From the NCBI GenBank assembly GCA_937862675.1, contig CALMEC010000175.1, positions 1 through 23,355 of the forward strand: a DNA stretch of 23,355 nucleotides, read 5' to 3'. Numbering within the stretch: the stretch's first letter is position 1; each line of letters opens with the position of its first letter. The position numbers were made by a program, and so were the translations under genes. The DNA is from an uncultured Actinomycetes bacterium. Its GTDB lineage: Bacteria > Actinomycetota > Thermoleophilia > Miltoncostaeales > Miltoncostaeaceae. The notes under the pieces were generated by a model. That model was not told the DNA's origin and searched no databases. It saw nothing but the letters and a program-made list of their open reading frames with translations. Shown one piece after another: positions 1 to 10,620 of the stretch.

Positions 1-183
1 GTCGGCGTCCCGCCCCCCTCCCATGTCCGAAGAGACCGCATGGCGGGATGTTGCCGCGCACGACCGGTCGCCGCCCCGAGGCCGCCTGAGCGCACACCGG
101 ACGTCCGTCGCACGGCGCCGGGTGTGCGGCTCGGAACGGCCCCGCTGCGGAGTCGCGGCCCCACGTCGCGACGCGCGTGTTAA

Positions 184-194
184 GTGTCTGACAC
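184..194. repeat. Short perfect inverted repeat GTGTC-T-GACAC
   Basis: Two 5-base arms around a single T form a perfect inverted repeat in the 250-base gene-free stretch that opens the window. It could be an operator or part of a dispersed repeat. Nothing else convincing is visible in 1-250; the open frame at 23-250 has no ribosome binding site and does not resemble a protein I recognise. Confidence 0.3.
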
Positions 195-251
195 CAGCGC
201 TGTCACCACGGCCGCACGAGGGACGCGACGCCGGCCGACGTCGATCTTAAC

Positions 252-281
252 TTGACAGACCGACCGGTCGGTTTGTAGGTT
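252..281 (+). promoter_or_regulatory. Promoter of the tetR-MMPL operon
   Basis: A perfect -35 hexamer TTGACA lies at 252-257 and a -10-like TAGGTT at 276-281, 18 bases apart. Transcription would begin at about 288-289, which is the A of the tetR start codon. The mRNA would therefore be leaderless or nearly so, and no Shine-Dalgarno sequence precedes the ATG. Confidence 0.7.
259..272. promoter_or_regulatory. Palindromic TetR-type operator between -35 and -10
   Basis: ACCGACCGGTCGGT is a perfect 14-base palindrome; one further matching pair (257/274) lies beyond a single mismatch. It fills the promoter spacer, so a bound repressor would block RNA polymerase. Its position next to tetR makes autorepression by the TetR protein, with control of the exporter, the natural inference. 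Confidence 0.75.
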
Positions 282-288
282 CCGCCGC

Positions 289-945
289 ATGGTCCCTCCC
301 CCGGCTCCCACGGAACGCGGCACCGAGACGCGTCAGCGCATCCTCGACGCCGCGTCACAGCTCTTCCTCGAGCGTGGCTTCACCCAGACGCCGGTCAGCG
401 CGATCCTGACCGTCGCCGGCGTCACGAAGGGCGGCTTCTACTTCCACTTCGCCAGCAAGGCGGTTCTCGGCCGCGAGGTCGCACTGACGTCCTGCCACGC
501 GCAGCAGGCCATGGCCATGGAGATGGTCGATCCGACGCTGTCCGCGTTCGAGCAGCTCATGGCGATGCCGCAGGCCGTGGCCACGTCGACGGCCGAGATG
601 CCGCCGATCGTGCTGCTCGGCCGCCTCTGCCTCGATCTGCGCGCCGAACCCGACGCGGAGGCCGTCGATCCCTTCGCCTTCTGGTTCACGACCATCGGCG
701 ACCTCGTACGCCGCGCCCAGGAGGACGGCGACATCGATCCCGGCCGCGATCCCGACCGGATCGCGTACCACCTCGTCACGAGCTACGTGGGCATGGACTA
801 CATCGCGAGCACCCGGGGCGACGAGGAACCCCGTCCCGACATCGACAGCTACCTCGACTTCGTCCTCCACGGCATTCGCGGGCAAACGTCCGATGCCGCC
901 CGACCGACCACACGAATCAGCGATTCCGCGAAGGGAGACGAGTGA
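289..945 (+). CDS. TetR/AcrR-family transcriptional regulator
   Basis: The 218-residue product has the TetR architecture. An N-terminal DNA-binding domain (about residues 13-60) contains the helix-turn-helix at about 34-54, with the family signature GGFYFHFASK. A helical ligand-binding domain without recognisable specificity follows. ATG 289 is chosen because the promoter at 252-281 places the transcription start on it. The stop overlaps the start of the MMPL exporter by one base (TGATG), so the two are an operon and probably translationally coupled. The likely role is ligand-responsive repression of its own operon through the palindrome at 259-272. The ligand cannot be read from the sequence. 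The ~25 C-terminal residues are low-complexity and probably disordered. Confidence 0.93.
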   Translation: MVPPPAPTERGTETRQRILDAASQLFLERGFTQTPVSAILTVAGVTKGGFYFHFASKAVLGREVALTSCHAQQAMAMEMVDPTLSAFEQLMAMPQAVATSTAEMPPIVLLGRLCLDLRAEPDAEAVDPFAFWFTTIGDLVRRAQEDGDIDPGRDPDRIAYHLVTSYVGMDYIASTRGDEEPRPDIDSYLDFVLHGIRGQTSDAARPTTRISDSAKGDE

Positions 946-3140
946 TGCTCTCAACGACGACCCTTGCTCGACGAAGCGCCGAGCATCCGAAGCGGACGAT
1001 CGGCATCTGGCTGCTCGTCCTGGTCGCCGCGACGGTGACGTTCAGCACGCTGCTCTCCGGCGTGCTCAGTCCCTCGTTCACGTTCCGCAACTCCCCCGAG
1101 TCCGTCCGTGCGGACGATCAGATGACGGCGCTCGGCCAGACCGAGGCCGTCCACGAGCAGGTGGTCCTCACCGCCCCGAAGGGCACGACGTTCGCCGACC
1201 CGGCGGTCATGGCCCGGGCGACGGCGCTGGCACGTGAGATCGACGCGCTGGGACCGGACGTCGTGACCCGGGTCGTCCCGCCGGACGTCAGTCCCCAGCA
1301 GGTGTCGAAAGACGGCACGACGGCCGTCATCGCCGTCCAGATGGCCGGCGACCTGACCGACGCCAACGACGAGATCTCGCATGTGACCGACATCACCTCA
1401 GCGGCCAACGGCAAGGACGGCATGACGGTGATGATGGCCGGCCTCGCCTCGATGAACCACGAGGTGAACGGCATCTCCGAGGACGACCTGGTGGTCGGGG
1501 AGTCCATCGGCATCGCCGTCGGCCTCATCATCCTCCTGCTCGTCTTCGGATCGGTGGTCGCCGCGATCGTCCCGATCATCATGGCGATCGCGTCGATCAT
1601 CGTGGCCCTCGCCCTGACCGCGTTGGTCGGCCAGATCGGGGAGCTCTCCTTCTTCGTCCAGAACATGATCACGATGATGGGTCTCGCCCTGGGCATCGAC
1701 TACACCCTGTTCATCCTGAGCCGCTATCGCGAGGAGCGGGCGCTGGGCCTCCCGAAGATCGATGCGATCGAGCGCGCCGGTGCCACGTCCGGACGCGCCG
1801 TCTTCTTCTCCGGGCTGACCGTCGTCGTGGCCCTGCTGGGGCTGCTCCTGGTCCCCATGTCCGTGTTCCTCAGCCTCGCCCTCGGCGCGATCCTGGTGGC
1901 GTTCGCGGCGGTGCTGGCCGGACTCACCCTCCTCCCGGCGATCCTCTCGGTCCTGGGCGACCGGGTGAACACGGGACGCCTGGGCCGCCTCGCCTCGCAG
2001 ACACCCGACCGGGCCGAGGGCGGTCTCTGGAACCGGATCGTCCACACCGTCATGCGGCATCCGGCCCTGTGGCTCGCCGGCACCGTCGTGGTGCTGCTCG
2101 CGGCCGCGACGCCGTACCTGAGCATCAACACCGGTGCATCCGGTGTGACGTCCCTGCCCCACGACTCGCAGGCCCGCCAGGCGTTCGAGACACTCGAGCG
2201 GCAGTTCTCCGTCGGCGGCTTCTCGCCGGTCCGCATCCCCGTGATGGGCGACCCGGAGTCCGCCGACAACGCGGCCCAGATCGCCGCCGTCCGGGCGGCG
2301 GCCGCCAAGGATCCCGTGCTGGGCACGCCGACGTTCGAGGCGTCGTCCACCGAGCCCGGCGGGGTTCTGACCGTCCCCCTGCTGACCGACAACACCAGCG
2401 CGGAGGCGGAGGCCGCAGTGCGCCCGCTGCGAGCCTCCACGCCGCTCGCCGTCGGCGGGACGACGGCGTTCAACGTCGACTACTTCGACATGGCGAGCCA
2501 CTATCTGCCGATCGTGGTGGCCGTCGTCCTGTTCTTCTCGTTCATCATCCTGACGGTGGCGTTCCGTTCCATCGTGGTGCCGATCGTCGCCATCCTCCTC
2601 AACCTGCTGTCGGTGGGCGCGGCGTTCGGCCTCCTGACCCTGGTCTCCCAGAAGGGCGTCGGAGCCGATCTCTTCGGCTTCCAGCAGGTCGACACGATCG
2701 AGGCCTGGATCCCGCTGTTCCTCTTCGCGGTGCTCTTCGGGCTCTCGATGGACTACCACGTCTTCCTGCTGTCGAGGATCCGCGAGCACGTGCACCGAAA
2801 CGGCGACACCCGGGCCGCGATCGCCTACGGGATCAGCTCGAGCGGACGGCTCATCACCGGCGCGGCGCTCATCATGGTCGCGGTCTTCAGCGGATTCGCC
2901 ACGGGCCGCCTCGTGATGTTCCAGCAGATGGGCTTCGGGCTGGGGGTCGCGATCCTCGTGGACGCCACCCTCGTGCGCGGCATCCTCGTCCCGTCCGTGA
3001 TGAGCCTCCTCGGCGACCGCAACTGGTACCTGCCCCGCTGGCTGGAGTGGCTGCCGACGATCTCGGTGGAGGGAGATCCCGTCGCCGCCGGACCGGCCGA
3101 TGAGGAGTCCCCGGCGGGCGTGGCGTCCCCGGGTTCCTGA
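945..3140 (+). CDS. MMPL/RND-family membrane exporter
   Basis: This 731-residue integral membrane protein has two homologous halves, each a TM helix, a large extracytoplasmic loop, then a bundle of TM helices, as in the MmpL/HpnN branch of the RND superfamily. The proton-relay signatures are present: GIDYTLF with Asp252 and SMDYHVF with Asp603, each followed by LSR-x-RE. Such pumps export lipids or hydrophobic compounds using the proton gradient. GGGAG at 933-937 lies 7 bases before ATG 945, which I prefer over the GTG at 942. The gene follows tetR with a one-base overlap and is probably induced when TetR releases the operator. The substrate is unknown. The C-terminal ~30 residues are a Pro/Ala-rich cytoplasmic tail. 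Confidence 0.93.
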   Translation: MLSTTTLARRSAEHPKRTIGIWLLVLVAATVTFSTLLSGVLSPSFTFRNSPESVRADDQMTALGQTEAVHEQVVLTAPKGTTFADPAVMARATALAREIDALGPDVVTRVVPPDVSPQQVSKDGTTAVIAVQMAGDLTDANDEISHVTDITSAANGKDGMTVMMAGLASMNHEVNGISEDDLVVGESIGIAVGLIILLLVFGSVVAAIVPIIMAIASIIVALALTALVGQIGELSFFVQNMITMMGLALGIDYTLFILSRYREERALGLPKIDAIERAGATSGRAVFFSGLTVVVALLGLLLVPMSVFLSLALGAILVAFAAVLAGLTLLPAILSVLGDRVNTGRLGRLASQTPDRAEGGLWNRIVHTVMRHPALWLAGTVVVLLAAATPYLSINTGASGVTSLPHDSQARQAFETLERQFSVGGFSPVRIPVMGDPESADNAAQIAAVRAAAAKDPVLGTPTFEASSTEPGGVLTVPLLTDNTSAEAEAAVRPLRASTPLAVGGTTAFNVDYFDMASHYLPIVVAVVLFFSFIILTVAFRSIVVPIVAILLNLLSVGAAFGLLTLVSQKGVGADLFGFQQVDTIEAWIPLFLFAVLFGLSMDYHVFLLSRIREHVHRNGDTRAAIAYGISSSGRLITGAALIMVAVFSGFATGRLVMFQQMGFGLGVAILVDATLVRGILVPSVMSLLGDRNWYLPRWLEWLPTISVEGDPVAAGPADEESPAGVASPGS

Positions 3141-3156
3141 GCCTGGAACCGACGGC

Positions 3157-3176
3157 GTCCCGGCATGACCCGGGAC
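3157..3176 (+). terminator. Hairpin downstream of the exporter gene
   Basis: GTCCCGG and CCGGGAC form a 7-bp stem with a 6-base loop, 17 bases after the MMPL stop. No T tract follows, so it is a candidate actinobacterial-type terminator or mRNA-stabilising hairpin only. Confidence 0.4.
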
Positions 3177-3188
3177 CTGGAGGCGTAC

Positions 3189-3215
3189 GGCGCCCGCATC
3201 GGCGATGCGGGCGCC
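3189..3215 (+). terminator. Strong 12-bp hairpin, probable terminator of tetR-MMPL
   Basis: GGCGCCCGCATC and its exact complement form a perfect 12-bp stem with a 3-base loop. It is the second of two tandem hairpins after the exporter and lies before the separate cupin gene. It lacks a U tract, which is common for terminators in high-GC actinobacteria. Function is inferred from position. Confidence 0.55.
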
Positions 3216-3338
3216 GACGCGACGGAGCCGGGCACGGGATGGCCGGGCGCCGTGTCATCCTGGGAGGGGCGTCAGCCGGGATGCCGGACGAGGCCTCCGG
3301 CTCAGGACACGGGCCCCGCCCACCGGGAGGGGAACACG

Positions 3339-3686
3339 ATGGACGATCGGCAGCCGGGACCGCAGACGAGGGGCGTCACCGTCATGCCGCTCACGACGAT
3401 GGACCTGGGTCCGGAGATCGCGGGAATGGACGGACGGCAACTGCGGATGCGCATGGTCACCATCGAGCCCGGGGGCGTCTACGGCCCCGTCCATGATCAC
3501 GGGGACCGGCCCGGCACGGTGTACGTGCTGCAGGGGACGATCACCGATCATCGCGACGGGGTCGCCACGGACTACGGTCCGGGCGTGGGCTGGCCCGAGG
3601 ACCGGAACACCGTTCACTGGCTGGAGAACCGCGGCACCGTGCCGGCGATCGAGATCTCGGTCGACATCGTCCGGACGAGCGGCTGA
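3339..3686 (+). CDS. Small single-domain cupin protein
   Basis: The 115-residue product is a single cupin barrel. Motif 1 runs from Gly45 with His52 and His54 (HDH) to the YVLQG turn near 62-66. Motif 2 contains His93 and Asn97 (HWLEN). His52, His54 and His93 are the usual metal ligands. The Glu normally found a few residues before YVLxG is replaced by Gly/Thr, so metal binding may be altered. GGGAGG ends 6-8 bases before ATG 3339, which fixes the start; longer in-frame extensions lack ribosome binding sites and run through the hairpins after the exporter. The substrate is unknown. It stands alone, convergent with comEC. The 115-base gap to comEC shows no clear terminator. Confidence 0.85.
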   Translation: MDDRQPGPQTRGVTVMPLTTMDLGPEIAGMDGRQLRMRMVTIEPGGVYGPVHDHGDRPGTVYVLQGTITDHRDGVATDYGPGVGWPEDRNTVHWLENRGTVPAIEISVDIVRTSG

Positions 3687-3801
3687 GACACGCCCCCCCC
3701 CGACACGAGTGAGGCCTCGGTGCCCAGGACGCGGGACGCGCGGCGAGGAGATGACGCCGCAGCTCCCAAACCGTGAGTGAACAGGCCCGGTCGGTCTCAC
3801 G

Positions 3802-6150
3802 TCAGCCATCCGGCGTCACCCGGATCCCGCCGTCGGACACGCTGACGCGGACCGTCCCGTCGTCGTCCGTGCGCCACACGGGCACCCCGGCGCTCTTCAG
3901 CGTGGCGATCGTCGCCGGGGTCGGGTGGCCGTACTCGTTGCCCGTGCCGACGGAGATCACGGCAACCGAGGGACGCAGCGTCGCCAGCACCCGCGAGAGG
4001 CCGGGGTCGTCGGACCCGTGATGCGACACCTTGAGGACGTCGACGTGATCCGGTGGCAGGCGCCGGAGGATGTTCGCCTCGGCGTCCCCGGTGAGGAGCG
4101 CGCTGATGCCGGGTGCGTGGGCGGCCAAGACGAGCGAGGCATCGTTCGGATCCTCGGCGCGGAGCTCGCCCGGTGGCCAGAGCACGTCCAGACGCCAGTC
4201 GCCCACGGTCACGCGCTGACCTCGGACCAGCCCCTGCAGCGGGCGCCCGAGAACCTGGGCGATCCCGCGAACGGCGGGGTGGGCCTGGGGCCCCCATGCG
4301 ACTTCGACGGGCCGTGCGAGCTCGGTCAGCGCACCGGCGTGGTCCCGCTGGTCTTTCGTCAGTGCGACGACATCGAGCCGCCGTACCCCGAGGCGGCGCA
4401 GCACGCGGACGACCGGTGCCGGGTCCCCCGGCGGGCCGGTATCGATGAGCGCCGCATGGCCATCGGGTGAGCGGAGCAGGATCGCGTCGCCCTGACCGAC
4501 GTCCACGACGGCGACTTCGGGCTGCTCCGGCCAGGGCGTGACGCGCAGACGCGTCGATCGCCAGATCAGGGCACCCGTCACGAGGACGCAGCCGGCGGCG
4601 ATCACGGCCCATCGTCGATGCGCGCGCGACGACCGCCATGGGGACGTACGGCCGTCCAGCCGCCAGAGACGGCGGGCCGCGACGGGGACCACCATCGCCA
4701 CGAGCGCAGCGACCGCCACGCCGAGGACGCCGGGTGCGACCGTGGCGCCGGGGATCGCCGCAGCGACCGATGCGGTGGCTCGGACGACATCGGCCCCGAT
4801 GCCGGCGGCCCAGGTGAGCGGGACGCCCAGAGGCGGGTACAGCGCGCCCAGGAGGGCACCCGTCATAGCCGTGACCACGGTCGGACCCGCCACCGGGACG
4901 GCCACGATGTTCGCGACCAGGCCGACGAGGGAGTAGTCCTCGAAGCGCAGGATCGAGACCGGTGCCGTGGCAAGGGACGCCGCCACGGACTGCGCCGCGA
5001 CATCGGCGACACCGGCCGGCATGAAGCCTGCGAGCCACACGGTGAGCGGTGCGGCGAGGGAGAGGAGGCCGACGACCGCCGCGAAGGAGAGCTGGAGCCC
5101 GGGATCGTCGATGGCGCGTGGCTGCACCACCAGGAGGGCATCGAGACCGACGATGAGGAGATACCACCGCTCCGTCGCCCGGGACGCCAGTCGCGCGACC
5201 ACGACGAGCACGCCCATGATCCCGGCACGTGCCACCGACGCCCCGCCGTCGCAGACCAGGCAGTAGCCGATGACGGCGCCGACGGACGTGATCGCGGCAC
5301 CGCGACGCGGTACGCGCATGGCTCCCAGGAGAGCGCCGACCGCGACGGCGACGAGCGCGATGTTCTGCCCGGAGACGGCCATGAGGTGCCAAATCCCGGC
5401 CGCCCGCATCCGGTCGATCGTCTCCCGGCTCATGGACTGCCCTCCGCCGAGCGCCATGCCGCGCACGACAGCGGCGCGATCCCCGGAGAGTCCCAGGACG
5501 GCCGTGCGCCGCAGACGCTCCCGCGCCCGGTCACGGATGCCGGTGAGTCCACCCCTCCGGCCAATCGTCCGGATCCCGGGTGAGCGCATCTGACCGACGA
5601 TCCCCCGCCGCGCCAGATGATCGCGCCACCACCCGGGATCGTCCGGCTTCGCGGGAGGACCCACCGGTCCGTCGAGCCGGACGAGCTGTCCCAGCGCGAG
5701 CGGCCGGAGACGCGCCGACGCACCCTGCACGATCACGTGGTCGCCCGCACGCAGTACCACGTGGCCGTCGGGGCCCGTGATGACGCCCGACGCAGAGGCC
5801 GTGATCCGTCCGTCCCGGTCGTCCCTGCGCTGCACGGTCTCCTCGACGACGAAGATGCCGTGGACGACGGTCGTGCGCTGGACCGGGCGCCACGAGGTCC
5901 GGTCGACGCGGAACGTGCCCCATGCGGCACCGATCACGGCCACGCCGACGACGAGCCCGCCGAATGCGATCCGGGGATCCCGGTGGATCCCGAATGCGAA
6001 GACCGCCGCGGAGACCGCCAGCCCGGTCACCGCGACACCGGTCGGGGTCCCCTGGACGACGGACGAGACCAGCCCGAGACCGAACGCGACGGCCACGACG
6101 TGGGGTGCGAACCGGAGCGCCCCGGCACGTGGACGCGAACCGGTGGTCAC
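3802..6150 (-). CDS. comEC: ComEC/Rec2-family DNA uptake channel
   Basis: This 782-residue membrane protein would carry single-stranded DNA across the cytoplasmic membrane during transformation. It has an N-terminal TM pair with a DUF4131-like region, the Competence channel domain containing MAVSGQNIAL, and a C-terminal metallo-beta-lactamase-like domain starting at VDVGQGDAI. Later MBL signatures are intact (LLTGDAE, VSHHGS, GHPTP). The first zinc motif, normally HxHxDH, reads K599-D-Q-R-D603-H604, so its first two histidines are missing. The start is GTG 6150, overlapping the comEA stop by 4 bases (GTGA), which implies translational coupling. Length and architecture are normal for the family, so the channel is probably functional even if the nuclease-like domain is not. 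Confidence 0.93.
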   Translation of the reverse strand: MTTGSRPRAGALRFAPHVVAVAFGLGLVSSVVQGTPTGVAVTGLAVSAAVFAFGIHRDPRIAFGGLVVGVAVIGAAWGTFRVDRTSWRPVQRTTVVHGIFVVEETVQRRDDRDGRITASASGVITGPDGHVVLRAGDHVIVQGASARLRPLALGQLVRLDGPVGPPAKPDDPGWWRDHLARRGIVGQMRSPGIRTIGRRGGLTGIRDRARERLRRTAVLGLSGDRAAVVRGMALGGGQSMSRETIDRMRAAGIWHLMAVSGQNIALVAVAVGALLGAMRVPRRGAAITSVGAVIGYCLVCDGGASVARAGIMGVLVVVARLASRATERWYLLIVGLDALLVVQPRAIDDPGLQLSFAAVVGLLSLAAPLTVWLAGFMPAGVADVAAQSVAASLATAPVSILRFEDYSLVGLVANIVAVPVAGPTVVTAMTGALLGALYPPLGVPLTWAAGIGADVVRATASVAAAIPGATVAPGVLGVAVAALVAMVVPVAARRLWRLDGRTSPWRSSRAHRRWAVIAAGCVLVTGALIWRSTRLRVTPWPEQPEVAVVDVGQGDAILLRSPDGHAALIDTGPPGDPAPVVRVLRRLGVRRLDVVALTKDQRDHAGALTELARPVEVAWGPQAHPAVRGIAQVLGRPLQGLVRGQRVTVGDWRLDVLWPPGELRAEDPNDASLVLAAHAPGISALLTGDAEANILRRLPPDHVDVLKVSHHGSDDPGLSRVLATLRPSVAVISVGTGNEYGHPTPATIATLKSAGVPVWRTDDDGTVRVSVSDGGIRVTPDG

Positions 6151-6758
6151 GGGGCGAGCCGGGGCCGGAGCGCCTCCATCCTGCCCTCGCCGATCCCGGG
6201 GACATCGTCGAGATCGTCCACACTGCCGAAGCCGCCGTGCGTGTCACGCCATTCGATGATGCGTGCCGCCAGGGTCGGCCCGATGCCGTCCAGGGTCTGC
6301 AGCTGCTCCACGGTCGCCGACGCGAGGCTGATGGGTCCGGGTCCCGCGTCGCCCCCGGACCCCGCACCGCCGGAGGCCGGCGCTGCCGCACCCGGTACGG
6401 ACCGACGGGGGACGACGATGCGCTGACCGTCCTGAACCGGTGCGGCGAGATTAAGGGCGGCCATGTCGGCGTGACGCGTGGCCCCGCCGGCCTGACGGAT
6501 TGCCCGCATGGTCCGCACCCCGTCCGGGAGGCGGTAGAGGCCGGGCCGCCGGACCTCGCCCGCGACATGGACGAGAACCTCCCGGGCGGGAGTGCCGGCG
6601 ACGGACACGGGTTCCGCCGTCCGGGTCGGTGGCTGCGCGGCATCGCCCGATGCGTCCCCGCCCCCGAATCCGATACGCCATCCCAGCACGGCCAGGACGG
6701 CGGCGAGCGCCAGATAGGGCCATGTGTGGTCACGGAGCCAGGGCCTCAGTCGTTCCAT
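6147..6758 (-). CDS. comEA: ComEA-family DNA-binding competence protein
   Basis: The 203-residue product has a short cytoplasmic N-terminus, one TM anchor (about residues 14-31), an SLBB-type domain (VLVHVAGEVRRPGLYRLP, about 62-79 onward), a Gly/Pro/Ala-rich linker, and a C-terminal double helix-hairpin-helix (LDGIGPTLAARI ... VPGIGEGRMEAL). It would bind incoming double-stranded DNA at the outer face of the membrane and pass it to ComEC, whose gene overlaps it by 4 bases. ATG 6758 gives the short positively charged leader expected before the anchor. No strong ribosome binding site is visible. Upstream lies a 441-base gap, so comEA-comEC probably has its own promoter. Confidence 0.92.
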   Translation of the reverse strand: MERLRPWLRDHTWPYLALAAVLAVLGWRIGFGGGDASGDAAQPPTRTAEPVSVAGTPAREVLVHVAGEVRRPGLYRLPDGVRTMRAIRQAGGATRHADMAALNLAAPVQDGQRIVVPRRSVPGAAAPASGGAGSGGDAGPGPISLASATVEQLQTLDGIGPTLAARIIEWRDTHGGFGSVDDLDDVPGIGEGRMEALRPRLAP

Positions 6759-7199
6759 GGGGACACCGTAGGAGCGAGACCGTCACGGGTGTGTGTCGTC
6801 TCCCGGCCATCTGCGCATCGATGCCCCGGCGGGTGTCACCGATCGGGGAACTCGGGCCACCCGTCGGGGGCGGGACGCCGAGACGGGGCTCGAAGGCCTC
6901 CGGACTCTCCCGGGAACGCCTCGAGGTGACGCAACGCGGCTGGAAGCAGGCGCACACATGCGGAACTCGTCATGGGAATTCACTCCGTCGTGAACGGGTG
7001 AATCCGCACGCGCGGCCGTCTGGGGACACGACGAACCACGGTCGACGGTGGCCAGACGCTCCCCGGAGTCGACGTGGACCCGACGGGTCCCACACGAGGC
7101 GGAGCCCCGCTCCATGCACCCGCGGACCCGACTAGGGCGGACCACGTCCCGGATCGCCGTCGGCCCGCCCCTGGTCGGCGTGCGCTACCCCGGCGTGTG
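6759..7199. other. Gene-free gap between leuS and comEA
   Basis: None of the open frames across these 441 bases has a ribosome binding site or a protein-like composition. Visible structure is limited to two small hairpins near the leuS end (7076-7090 and 7101-7113) and an inverted repeat ATTCAC...GTGAAT at 6978-7003, which contains a second one, TTCAC-N6-GTGAA, at 6979-6994. The latter lies about 220 bases upstream of comEA and could be a regulatory site. No consensus promoter is evident. Confidence 0.5.
7076..7113 (-). terminator. Tandem hairpins downstream of leuS, possible terminator
   Basis: GGACCC-GAC-GGGTCC (7076-7090) and GGAGC-CCC-GCTCC (7101-7113) are short GC-rich hairpins 87-124 bases beyond the leuS stop in the direction of transcription. 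There is no U tract. Weak candidates only. Confidence 0.3.
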
Positions 7200-9731
<2,532 letters not shown>

Positions 9732-9770
9732 CGTCCGGCGAGTCTATCGGCGCGCCAGGCCGGAGCGTCC

Positions 9771-10205
9771 ATGACGACCCTGCGTCCGTCCGTCACCATC
9801 ACGGACGCCGATCCGGAGCGCGATTTCGACGGGATCCTCGCCCTCTACGCGGCCCACGCGTGGATCCACGCCAACACGCCCGACCGGCTGCGGCGGGCGA
9901 TCACGATGTCGTCGCTCTCCATCGTGGCGCGCGAATCCGACGAGATCGTGGGGTACGCCCGGGCCCTGTCGGACGGGGAGTTCGCCGTCTACATCGCCGA
10001 CATCCTGGTCCGCCCGGATCGGCAGGGCCAGGGCATCGGCAGCGCACTGTTCACCCACATGCTGCGGCGCTATCCCATCGACCGCTTCCACCACCAGGTG
10101 CTGATGTCGGAGCGCGGCGCGGAGGGGTTCTACCGCAAGCACGGCCTGTTGCCGGTCTCGACCTTCGGCCTGACGGCCTTCATCCGGACCCGAGACTCCC
10201 GCTAG
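9771..10205 (+). CDS. GNAT-family N-acetyltransferase
   Basis: The 144-residue single-domain protein carries the acetyl-CoA-binding motif A, DILVRPDRQGQGIGSALF (about residues 79-96), including the R/Q-x-x-G-x-G/A loop RQGQGIG. A C-terminal FYRKHGLLPV segment is typical of GNAT motif B. It would transfer an acetyl group from acetyl-CoA to an amine; the substrate is not predictable. GGAG at 9762-9765 sits 5 bases before ATG 9771. It is transcribed divergently from leuS and converges on the gene at 10210, with only 4 bases between the stops. Confidence 0.92.
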   Translation: MTTLRPSVTITDADPERDFDGILALYAAHAWIHANTPDRLRRAITMSSLSIVARESDEIVGYARALSDGEFAVYIADILVRPDRQGQGIGSALFTHMLRRYPIDRFHHQVLMSERGAEGFYRKHGLLPVSTFGLTAFIRTRDSR

Positions 10206-10209
10206 CGCC

Positions 10210-10620
10210 TCAGATGTCCCGGGCGGCGAGATCCTCGGCCATCTCCCCCGACGCCCGCAGCGGCACGCGGAAATACCACCAGGTGCGGTGACGGTCGCCC
10301 GGAGCCGCCGCGCCCCAGAGACTGTCGTCCACCGGGCGTGTGGCGGCCCGGAACCGTGCGTCGGCGCTCCGCAGCCGGGCGAGCAGCGGGCCGCGCGTCT
10401 CGGCCACGGCGGCGACGGCGCCGTCCAGGATCTGGCGGAGGTCGAGGTCGTTCAGGTAGTCGTCCAGACCGAGGCGGTATCCCGCCGCCACCTCGTCCGC
10501 GATGGCCTCCCACCGGGCGATGAGGCCGTCCATGCCGAGACCCAGCAGATGCGTCCCCGCGCCGCTCCCGGTCAGGTAGCGGTCCACCCGCTCGTCGGTC
10601 GACGGTCGCCGGTCGGTCAT
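10210..10620 (-). CDS. Small protein coupled to a nuclease-like lipoprotein; candidate immunity/partner
   Basis: This 136-residue soluble protein has no signal peptide or TM segment. It is largely helical by composition and ends with a Trp-rich stretch (DSLWG ... TWWYFRVPLR). I do not recognise the family. Its ATG overlaps the stop of the upstream lipoprotein gene by 4 bases (ATGA at 10617-10620), so the two are almost certainly co-translated. The upstream protein ends in a domain resembling secreted or polymorphic nuclease toxins. A small cytoplasmic protein immediately downstream is the classical position of a cognate immunity protein. That role is inferred from position alone; a chaperone or unrelated partner is possible. 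Confidence 0.75.
   Translation of the reverse strand: MTDRRPSTDERVDRYLTGSGAGTHLLGLGMDGLIARWEAIADEVAAGYRLGLDDYLNDLDLRQILDGAVAAVAETRGPLLARLRSADARFRAATRPVDDSLWGAAAPGDRHRTWWYFRVPLRASGEMAEDLAARDI

Noticed and set aside
23..250. Plus-strand 75-codon frame upstream of tetR
   Set aside because: Arg/Pro-rich, no ribosome binding site, and it overlaps the region feeding the tetR promoter.
1398..2795. 465-codon minus-strand frame opposite the MMPL exporter
   Set aside because: It is extremely rich in Asp/Glu/Arg/His/Gln with no hydrophobic core; an antisense shadow of a membrane protein gene.
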